This document shows positions 1 through 5,203 of a stretch of DNA of 6,799 nucleotides, in pieces. The number at the start of each line of letters is the position of its first letter. Position 1 is the first letter of the stretch. The notes below the pieces were generated by a model. The model did no database searches. It was not told where the DNA came from and saw only the letters and a program-made list of their open reading frames with translations. The DNA comes from Tatlockia sp. Lineage in GTDB: Bacteria > Cyanobacteriota > Cyanobacteriia > Cyanobacteriales > Chroococcidiopsidaceae. Position numbers and translations under genes: made by a program. The stretch lies in contig JACCVJ010000002.1 in assembly GCA_013698215.1 (NCBI GenBank), positions 1 through 6,799 of the forward strand, written 5' to 3'.

Positions 1-199
1 GCTAATTCAAAAAGCTGGGCTTACAACTAAATTACCTACGGGAGTAAATATTAATGCGATCTCTGACTCTTTGCAAACTGATAAAAAGGTTAAAGCAGGT
101 AAGATTAGATTTGTCCTACCTACTCAAATTGGTGCAGTAGAAATAACTGACAAAGTGCCAACAGATTTAATTAGTCAAGTTTTGCAGGAAATGCAGTAA
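1..199 (+). CDS. aroB: 3-dehydroquinate synthase, C-terminal end (partial)
   Basis: The frame opening at base 2 gives 65 codons to a TAA stop at 197-199; the 5' part lies outside the window. 3-dehydroquinate synthase converts DAHP to 3-dehydroquinate, the second step of the shikimate pathway to aromatic amino acids, in the cytosol. The fragment reads LIQKAGLTTKLPTG near its start, followed by LQTDKKVKAGKIRFVLPT and IGAVEITDKVP. This matches the conserved AroB C-terminal block, in which a DKK/K..G..RFVLP run is followed by a short IG.v.v.d strand and a closing helix. Recognition is from memory of the family and only the tail is visible, so the NAD- and metal-binding residues cannot be checked. 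The frame ends at the usual family C-terminus and is followed by a terminator-like hairpin, so it looks intact rather than decayed. Confidence 0.85.
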   Translation, partial: LIQKAGLTTKLPTGVNINAISDSLQTDKKVKAGKIRFVLPTQIGAVEITDKVPTDLISQVLQEMQ

Positions 200-214
200 A
201 TTTATTTTTCCTTT

Positions 215-258
215 GTAATTTGAGCGGGTAATATATCTGCTCAATTTACTACTTTTTT
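215..258 (+). terminator. Rho-independent-type terminator after aroB
   Basis: The arms GTAATTTGAGC (215-225) and GCTCAATTTAC (239-249) pair over 11 positions with one mismatch, around a 13-base loop. A T-run follows at 253-258. The hairpin begins 16 bases after the aroB stop and would separate aroB transcription from fmdA. Confidence 0.6.
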
Positions 259-394
259 CTATGGAAATTTTGCTTTAAGAAAAATACAGACTTGGGCAGA
301 TCCTCCAACTCCTTGCAAATAATAGTCTTATCGGTACAATCAAAGTTCTTGTCTTTAGCAAACTTAGTTGTAGAAGTCTTGTAAATTTATTTTA

Positions 395-437
395 TGTATT
401 AATCAATACAACTTGTTTATTATATTTTTGCTTTTAT
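395..437 (+). promoter_or_regulatory. NtcA-type operator/promoter of fmdA
   Basis: TGTATTAATCAATACA at 395-410 is an exact match to TGTA-N8-TACA, the extended form of the NtcA consensus GTA-N8-TAC. NtcA is the global nitrogen regulator of cyanobacteria. It activates promoters when 2-oxoglutarate is high and ammonium is low. In class II sites the box lies about 41 bases before the start and a -10 box follows about 22 bases later. At that distance there is only a weak -10 candidate, TTTTAT at 432-437, with no exact TA-N3-T. The box is well formed and in the right intergenic region; the -10 assignment is uncertain. Confidence 0.55.
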
Positions 438-589
438 TGAACGTAAGTAATTTTTTAGCACTTAAAAAATAGTATTTTAAACAGTACAAATAACTGGATT
501 TTTTAGCTGTTAATCAATAACATCTTTGAAAAATATAAAGTAAAAAAAGCTTAATTTTTTCAGAGAAACAAAACTTGCTGTAGACATAG

Positions 590-595
590 AGGAGG
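590..595 (+). promoter_or_regulatory. strong Shine-Dalgarno of fmdA
   Basis: AGGAGG, five bases before the ATG at 601, fixes the fmdA start. It is the best ribosome binding site among the genes of this window, which suggests efficient translation once the gene is transcribed. Confidence 0.85.
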
Positions 596-600
596 AAAAT

Positions 601-1776
601 ATGCCAGAAGTATTGTTTAAAGTTGACTTGAATAAGTCCATGAGGGAACAAGAATTGGTCGGGCATAATCGTTGGCATCCTGATATTCCGGCGGTTGCTT
701 CTGTTAATCCTGGTACAGTGTTTCGGATTGAGTGCAAAGACTGGACAGATGGACAAATTCACAATAACGATAGTCCAGAAGATATCCGCACAGTTAATTT
801 AACTATTCCTCACGTTTTAAGCGGGCCGATCCACGTTAATGGTGCAGAACCCGGCGATTTGCTGGTTGTAGATATTTTAGATGTGGGAACTTTGCCCAAC
901 TATGAGTGGGGTTTTACAGGGATTTTTGCCAAAGAAAATGGCGGTGGTTTTCTCACCGAGCATTATCCAACAGCGCAAAAAGCAATTTGGGATTTGCAAG
1001 GCATCTATGCGCGCAGTCGTCACATTCCCGATGTAAAATTTGCTGGAATTCCCCACCCCGGATTAATTGGCTGCGCTCCTTCCCATGAGTTGCTGGCTAC
1101 TTGGAATAAGCGCGAAGCGGAATTAGTCGCTACTGACCCCGATCGCGTACCAGCTTTAGCTTTGCTCCCCAATCCCACTGATGCAATTTTAGGTTCTCTT
1201 AAAGGCGCGGAATTTGACCGTATAGCTCAAGAAGCTTGTAGGACAATTCCTCCCCGCGAACATGGGGGAAACTGCGACATTAAAAATTTATCCAAGGGTT
1301 CAAAGGTTTATTTTCCCGTCTATGTTGAAGGTGCAAAGCTTTCCATGGGAGACATTCACTTTTCCCAAGGTGACGGAGAAATTACTTTTTGTGGCGCGAT
1401 TGAGATGGCTGGCTACCTCGATTTGCACGTCGAATTAATTAAAGGCGGTGTAGAAAAATATAGCGTAGTTAACCCCATATTTAAGCCTGGCCCCGTTCAA
1501 CCTCATTACTCAGAATTTTTGGTATTTGAAGGCATTTCTGTAGATGAATTTTCGGGCAAACAGTATTATTTAGATGCTCATGTTGCCTATCGTCGCGCTT
1601 GCTTGAATGCGATCGCCTATTTCAAAAAGTTTGGTTATACAGGCGAACAAGTTTATTTACTTTTAGGTTCGGCTCCCGTAGAAGGACGCATTAGCGGCAT
1701 TGTAGACATTCCCAACGCTTGCTGTACGATCGCTGTACCCACCGCAATTTTTGAGCGTAACGTGCTACCTACCTAG
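601..1776 (+). CDS. fmdA: formamidase/acetamidase family amidase
   Basis: The 391-residue product belongs to the FmdA_AmdA (acetamidase/formamidase) family, whose members are usually about 400 residues, so it is full length. Family members hydrolyse small amides such as formamide to ammonium and the carboxylate in the cytosol; they are unrelated to nitrilase-fold formamidases. Visible landmarks are the N-terminal NRWHPDIP (23-30), FRIECKDWTDGQI (41-53), PGDLLVVDIL (84-93) and ENGGGFL (112-118). The signature core follows: REHGGNCDIKNL (219-230), KVYFPVYVEGAKLSMGD (235-251), then H253 and QGDGEI (256-261). No signal peptide or membrane segment is visible. The start is fixed by AGGAGG at 590-595. 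An FmdB-type gene follows 161 bases downstream, the pairing known from Methylophilus methylotrophus. An NtcA-type box lies 190 bases upstream and suggests nitrogen control. Formamide, acetamide or another small amide or lactam could be the substrate; the sequence does not decide this. Confidence 0.9.
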   Translation: MPEVLFKVDLNKSMREQELVGHNRWHPDIPAVASVNPGTVFRIECKDWTDGQIHNNDSPEDIRTVNLTIPHVLSGPIHVNGAEPGDLLVVDILDVGTLPNYEWGFTGIFAKENGGGFLTEHYPTAQKAIWDLQGIYARSRHIPDVKFAGIPHPGLIGCAPSHELLATWNKREAELVATDPDRVPALALLPNPTDAILGSLKGAEFDRIAQEACRTIPPREHGGNCDIKNLSKGSKVYFPVYVEGAKLSMGDIHFSQGDGEITFCGAIEMAGYLDLHVELIKGGVEKYSVVNPIFKPGPVQPHYSEFLVFEGISVDEFSGKQYYLDAHVAYRRACLNAIAYFKKFGYTGEQVYLLLGSAPVEGRISGIVDIPNACCTIAVPTAIFERNVLPT

Positions 1777-1840
1777 AGAATAGAATCATTGCAAAAATAC
1801 CCTGTCTCGCAATCTCCCTTAAAAGAGTAAATTCCAAATA

Positions 1841-1875
1841 TTTTCCCCCTTTTTTAAGGGGGGTTAGGGGGGATC
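1841..1875. repeat. C/G-rich hairpin repeat, copy 1
   Basis: This 35-base element matches 6588-6622 at 32 of 35 positions without gaps. It contains a perfect 7-bp stem, CCCCCTT (1845-1851) with AAGGGGG (1856-1862), closing a TTTT loop, followed by TTAGGGGGGATC. The preceding bases (1814-1844, starting CTCCCTTAAAAGAG) loosely resemble the sequence before the second copy. It lies between fmdA and the fmdB-like gene and would form a stable hairpin in a joint transcript. It resembles dispersed C/G-rich repeats of cyanobacterial intergenic regions. Confidence 0.8.
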
Positions 1876-1937
1876 TCCAAATCAGTTTATCAAACCCACT
1901 AATCGCCAAAAGTTTACTACCAAGGAAATAGCAACTA

Positions 1938-2204
1938 ATGCCCCTATACGATTTTCGATGCGATTGCGGTGTATTTGAGCAAAGCCGCAGCCTTCAACAA
2001 GCAGGGGAGCCAATGTTTTGCCCAACGTGCCAAACTGTCGCCAAACGGCTTGTATCTGCGGTGGGCATACTTAAAACCCCCACCCAATTAAGTAAGCGAG
2101 TAGAACAAAGCGGCGAACCTCGCGTAGTATATCCAAACGCGCCCAATCATTCAACTCATAAACACAACCACCATCACGGACGACCCTGGGCGATCGGTCA
2201 CTAA
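1938..2204 (+). CDS. fmdB: FmdB-family zinc-ribbon protein with His-rich tail
   Basis: The 88-residue protein begins MPLYDFRCDCGVFEQ, the typical opening of FmdB-family zinc ribbons (PF09723-like), and has a second knuckle, FCPTC (C28, C31). The first pair is C8-x-C10 instead of the common C-x2-C, a one-residue shortening. The C-terminal tail is histidine rich (H71, H74, H76, H78-H80, H88), as in HKHNHHHG. AAGGA at 1922-1926, 11 bases upstream, is an acceptable ribosome binding site. FmdB was named as a putative regulator of formamidase in Methylophilus, but its biochemical role is unsettled. The location directly after fmdA supports a shared job. A metal-related role, such as supplying metal to FmdA, is only an inference from the cysteines and histidines. 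Confidence 0.8.
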   Translation: MPLYDFRCDCGVFEQSRSLQQAGEPMFCPTCQTVAKRLVSAVGILKTPTQLSKRVEQSGEPRVVYPNAPNHSTHKHNHHHGRPWAIGH

Positions 2205-2229
2205 CAGTCAGATATTTTTTGACAATTGC

Positions 2230-2238
2230 TGTTAAGAT
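2230..2238 (+). promoter_or_regulatory. possible extended -10 promoter of the helicase gene
   Basis: TG-T-TAAGAT (2230-2238) resembles an extended -10, with four of six matches to TATAAT. A TTGACA at 2219-2224 is only eight bases upstream of it, too close to act as its -35. If used, the transcript would have a leader of about 140 bases. The evidence is weak; the main support is the 179-base gap before the helicase gene. Confidence 0.22.
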
Positions 2239-2383
2239 AAATCTCTGCTAGTACATCCCGGTCTGTTGCTGGCGGAGTTGACTTGCTTGTTCGAGCCATC
2301 CAACTAAACCACAAATTTTTTGCTCTTAGACTGGTTCCAGACCTTTGATTTGGATAGGGGCAACTCTTGGAGCCATCGTATTT

Positions 2384-3658
2384 ATGACATTTTCTGATCT
2401 TGGTCTTTCCCAAGACTTGCTTCGTGCTGTCGCCGAGCAGGACTACAACGAGCCTACACCCATTCAACAGCAAGCAATTCCAGCTATTTTACAAGGAAAA
2501 GATGTTTTCGCCAGCGCCCAAACAGGGACGGGTAAAACGGCAGGTTTTACCTTACCTCTATTGCAACTTCTTAACAACTCCAGTTCCCGCAAAGAGTATC
2601 GCACACCTCGCGCTCTAATCCTCCTCCCCACCCGCGAACTAGCTCAACAAGTAGGAGATAGTGTAAGAACCTATGGTAAATACCTGCCCCTGCGTTCGGC
2701 TATCGTCTATGGTGGGATTGGTCTTAGACCGCAAATTCAAACCCTGCGCCAAGGCGTTGATATTGTCGTCGCTACTCCCGGTCGCTTACTCGACCACTTA
2801 GAGCAAAAAAACCTCGATCTTTCCCACATAGAAATACTTGTGCTGGATGAATGCGATCGCATGCTAGATATGGGCTTTATCCACGATATCCGCAAAATTT
2901 TGGCGAAATTGCCCTCCGCTCGGCAAACGCTGATGTTTTCCGCCACCTTTTCTAAAACCATCCAGCAACTGGCAAATACTCTGCTCAAAACTCCGATTTT
3001 AATTGAGGTTGCTTCCCGCAATACCGCCTCTGAGCAAGTACAACAAGTCGTTCATCTGGTCGAACGCGATCGCAAGCGAGAATTACTCTCTTACATGATT
3101 AGCTTCCACAACTGGAAACAAGTGCTAGTTTTTACCCGTACAAAACACGGTGCTAGTCGTCTAGCCGAGCAGCTTGCCAAAGATGGACTAAAAACCGCCG
3201 CGATTCATGGCAACAAAAGTCAAGCGGCTCGTCTCAAAGCTTTAAACGATTTTAAGCAGGGCAAGGTGCGAGTATTAGTCGCTACCGATGTAGCCTCACG
3301 GGGGCTAGATATAGAGAGGCTTCCTCATGTAGTAAATTTTGAACTGCCCAATGTTCCCGAAGACTACGTGCATCGCATCGGGCGTACAGGTCGCGCCGGA
3401 ATGGAAGGATGCGCCGTTTCCCTAGTCTGCAAAGATGAATATCCATTTTTGACCAGTATCGAAAAATTGCTCAGTTGCACTATTGTTAAAGTCGCAGTCC
3501 CTGGCTACGAGCCGAACTTTATCCCACCATCGGGGGCAGAGCCTTCGCAGGTTAAACGCTCTAAGCAACGTCGCAGTAATTGGTCAAAGTCTCAAACACC
3601 AGCCAAACCTATCCGCAGCAATTCTACAACACCTGTAAAAAGCCGCGCTCAAAACTAA
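2384..3658 (+). CDS. rhlE: RhlE-like DEAD-box ATP-dependent RNA helicase (DECD variant)
   Basis: The 424-residue protein carries the full superfamily 2 RNA helicase motif set. These are the Q motif (F3, TPIQ 25-28), Walker A AQTGTGKT (45-52), Ia PTRELA (82-87), Ib TPGR (131-134), II DECD (155-158), III SAT (186-188), IV VLVFTRTK (247-254), V ATDVASRGLDI (300-310) and VI HRIGRTGRAG (330-339). The start MTFSDLGLS is the classic RhlE beginning, so I chose ATG 2384, with GGAG at 2369-2372, over an in-frame TTG at 2345 that adds 13 unrelated residues. The tail (about 388-424) is rich in Lys, Arg, Ser and Gln and probably binds RNA non-specifically. Such enzymes use ATP to unwind short RNA duplexes in ribosome assembly or mRNA turnover and are often cold induced. 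The oddity is Cys157 in place of Ala in motif II; catalytic D155, E156 and D158 are kept, so activity is expected. RhlE rather than another subfamily is a similarity judgement. Confidence 0.92.
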   Translation: MTFSDLGLSQDLLRAVAEQDYNEPTPIQQQAIPAILQGKDVFASAQTGTGKTAGFTLPLLQLLNNSSSRKEYRTPRALILLPTRELAQQVGDSVRTYGKYLPLRSAIVYGGIGLRPQIQTLRQGVDIVVATPGRLLDHLEQKNLDLSHIEILVLDECDRMLDMGFIHDIRKILAKLPSARQTLMFSATFSKTIQQLANTLLKTPILIEVASRNTASEQVQQVVHLVERDRKRELLSYMISFHNWKQVLVFTRTKHGASRLAEQLAKDGLKTAAIHGNKSQAARLKALNDFKQGKVRVLVATDVASRGLDIERLPHVVNFELPNVPEDYVHRIGRTGRAGMEGCAVSLVCKDEYPFLTSIEKLLSCTIVKVAVPGYEPNFIPPSGAEPSQVKRSKQRRSNWSKSQTPAKPIRSNSTTPVKSRAQN

Positions 3659-3659
3659 C

Positions 3660-3691
3660 TGCATTCTAGATAGCAACCTACCTAGAATGCA
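3660..3691. terminator. bidirectional hairpin between convergent genes
   Basis: TGCATTCTAG (3660-3669) and CTAGAATGCA (3682-3691) form a perfect 10-bp stem. An inner TAG/CTA pairing (3671-3673 with 3678-3680) closes a CAAC loop after one mismatch. It starts two bases after the helicase stop and ends 14 bases from the malic enzyme stop. Reading on the minus strand, a short T-run (GTTAGTTTTG) follows; the plus strand has none. It likely blocks read-through between convergent genes or protects 3' ends. Confidence 0.65.
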
Positions 3692-3705
3692 AAACTAAGT
3701 AACTG

Positions 3706-5097
3706 CTAATTTGCAGCAATTCCTTCTTGTCTAGCTGCTCTCTGAACTGCCCCAGCCACCGCACTTACAACCCGCTCATCAAACACTGAGGGGACAATGT
3801 GTTGGCGGTTGAGGTCGGAGGGTTTGACTAATGAAGCGATCGCATAGGCTGCTTCTAAATACATTGTTGTCGTAATAGTTGAGGCGCGACAGTCTAAAGC
3901 ACCGCGAAATACTCCCGGAAAAGCCAACACATTATTAATTTGATTGGGGTAATCGCTTCTCCCCGTCGCCATCACTGCTACATAGTCAGTTACAAGTTCT
4001 GGCTGAATTTCTGGAATCGGGTTTGCCATCGCAAATACAATCGGTGCGCTTGCCATTGAGCGCACCATTTCCGGCGTAACTACCCCCGGAGCGCTCACCC
4101 CAATAAATACATCTGAACCCATCATCGCTGCCGCTAAACCGCCCATTTTATCGATCGCAAACTCTAGCTTTTCGGGGGTCATATCCGGGCGCTGAGTCGA
4201 TAAAATGCCTTTAGAGTCGCACATCCAGATAGTTTCGGCTCCAGCTTTACGCAACAAGCGCGCGATCGCAACTCCTGCCGCCCCCGCACCGTTAATAATG
4301 ATTTTTACCTTAGCTAAAGGCTTATTGACCAGCTTCAGGGCATTAATCAACGCCGCTAAAGTCACAATTGCCGTGCCGTGTTGGTCATCGTGGAAAACAG
4401 GAATATTCAATTGTTCGCGCAGTAGCTTTTCAATTTCAAAGCAACGAGGGGCGGCTATATCTTCTAAGTTTACCCCGCCAAATACGGGGGCAATTTGCTT
4501 AACAGTTTCAACAATAGTTTTAGTATCTTGACTAGCTAGGCAAATGGGAAAAGCATCAATCCCGGCAAATTCTTTAAACAGCATCGCCTTACCTTCCATT
4601 ACAGGCATTGCTGCCTCTGGCCCCAAATTACCTAAACCTAATACCGCACTACCATCAGTAACGATCGCAACAGTATTTTGCTTAATGGTTAAATGGTAAG
4701 CCTGTTTGGGATCAGTGGCTATTGCCATACAAATTCTGCCCACTCCTGGAGTGTAAGCCATTGCCAAATCTGCCAAGTTTTTAATCGGAATGCGACTTGT
4801 AATGCTAATTTTGCCGCCGCGATGCAAATTAAAAGTGCGATCGTAGACATTTATTAATTTAATGTCGGGTAAAACTTTAATCGATTCAACAATTGTTTCG
4901 GCGTGTTCGGTACTAGCCGCATCTACGGTAATATCACGAATCGAAACATCGCGGGTTTGCTCGATCAAGTCGATTTGACCGAGATTGCCGCCCGTTGATG
5001 CAATCGCACCAGTTACACTTGCCAGCATTCCCACCCGGTTAGGAATTTCTAAGCGTAGCGTCAAACTAAAGCTAGAGTTGGGGGTCAAATTTACCAT
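3706..5097 (-). CDS. NAD(P)-dependent malic enzyme with N-terminal ACT domain
   Basis: The 463-residue protein decarboxylates malate oxidatively to pyruvate and CO2, producing NAD(P)H in the cytosol. Residues about 12-90 form an ACT domain (LTLRLEIPNRVGMLASVTGA, then GGNLGQIDLI), a fold that commonly binds small ligands. The malic N-domain follows, with the catalytic tyrosine region AMAYTPGVG (Y115), VTDGSAVLG (146-154) and EGKAMLFK (catalytic K170). Metal ligands are in LEDI (E212, D213) and FHDDQHGTA (D238 region). The Rossmann domain has NGAGAAG (269-275), and ANPIPEI (358-364) and GRSDYPNQINN (379-389) complete the family signature. The length fits cyanobacterial single-domain malic enzymes, without the phosphotransacetylase tail of enterobacterial MaeB. 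The cofactor cannot be settled; D294 follows the second Rossmann strand. The ribosome binding site is weak (GGAG about 16 bases upstream), but starting at this ATG keeps the whole ACT domain. carA lies 106 bases upstream on the same strand. Confidence 0.9.
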   Translation of the reverse strand: MVNLTPNSSFSLTLRLEIPNRVGMLASVTGAIASTGGNLGQIDLIEQTRDVSIRDITVDAASTEHAETIVESIKVLPDIKLINVYDRTFNLHRGGKISITSRIPIKNLADLAMAYTPGVGRICMAIATDPKQAYHLTIKQNTVAIVTDGSAVLGLGNLGPEAAMPVMEGKAMLFKEFAGIDAFPICLASQDTKTIVETVKQIAPVFGGVNLEDIAAPRCFEIEKLLREQLNIPVFHDDQHGTAIVTLAALINALKLVNKPLAKVKIIINGAGAAGVAIARLLRKAGAETIWMCDSKGILSTQRPDMTPEKLEFAIDKMGGLAAAMMGSDVFIGVSAPGVVTPEMVRSMASAPIVFAMANPIPEIQPELVTDYVAVMATGRSDYPNQINNVLAFPGVFRGALDCRASTITTTMYLEAAYAIASLVKPSDLNRQHIVPSVFDERVVSAVAGAVQRAARQEGIAAN

Positions 5098-5133
5098 GCT
5101 AAGTACCGCGATTCTCCGTTATTGAAGCAATTG

Positions 5134-5163
5134 ATTGTAGCAATACACCTTAAGTTGGCACAA
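5134..5163 (-). promoter_or_regulatory. possible promoter of the malic enzyme gene
   Basis: Reading the minus strand, TTGTGC (5163-5158) and TACAAT (5139-5134) are separated by 18 bases. The -10 matches TATAAT at five of six positions and the -35 is poor. Transcription would begin about 30 bases before the ATG. It would give the malic enzyme its own start inside the 106-base gap after carA. Confidence 0.4.
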
Positions 5164-5164
5164 A

Positions 5165-5176
5165 TTGCGATCGCAA
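5165..5176. repeat. HIP1 palindrome in the carA-malic enzyme gap
   Basis: TTGCGATCGCAA is a perfect 12-bp palindrome containing HIP1 (GCGATCGC). It lies just upstream of the possible malic enzyme promoter. It is a cyanobacterial genome signature; no site-specific function is implied. Confidence 0.85.
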
Positions 5177-5203
5177 ACTGATAGTAATTTGACAGATGAG
5201 CCA

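Larger units (their letters stand above)
200..600. other. AT-rich intergenic region between aroB and fmdA
   Basis: No coding frame with a ribosome binding site and family resemblance was seen in these 401 bases. The region holds the aroB terminator, an NtcA-type palindrome at 395-410, and a second copy of the decamer TTAATCAATA (399-408 and 510-519). It ends in a strong Shine-Dalgarno directly before fmdA. If transcription starts about 42 bases after the centre of the NtcA box, the fmdA leader would be roughly 155 bases long. Confidence 0.6.

Noticed and set aside
472..487. Second NtcA-like site, GTA...TAC before fmdA
   Set aside because: The half-sites are separated by 10 bases, not 8, so it does not fit the consensus.
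510..762. Minus-strand frames of 75 and 82 codons over the fmdA start
   Set aside because: They run antisense across the fmdA Shine-Dalgarno and coding start and resemble no family; fmdA is strongly supported on the other strand.
906..1088. 60-codon plus-strand frame within fmdA
   Set aside because: Out-of-frame shadow inside a well-conserved gene, with no family resemblance.
1858..1872. G-quadruplex in GGGGGGTTAGGGGGG
   Set aside because: Only two G-tracts are present, too few for a standard intramolecular quadruplex; the hairpin with the C-run is the better explanation.
2219..2224. Perfect TTGACA -35 upstream of the helicase
   Set aside because: No reasonable -10 lies 16-19 bases downstream; the TAAGAT is only eight bases away.
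2345..2383. TTG start adding 13 residues to the helicase
   Set aside because: The family N-terminus is MTFSDLGL at ATG 2384, which has a GGAG upstream; the extension has no family match.
2201..2473. 90-codon minus-strand frame across the fmdB-helicase gap
   Set aside because: It overlaps the helicase N-terminus antisense, has no recognisable domain, and is probably a chance open frame.
4205..4531. 108-codon plus-strand frame antisense to the malic enzyme
   Set aside because: Shadow of a strongly conserved gene on the opposite strand; no domain.
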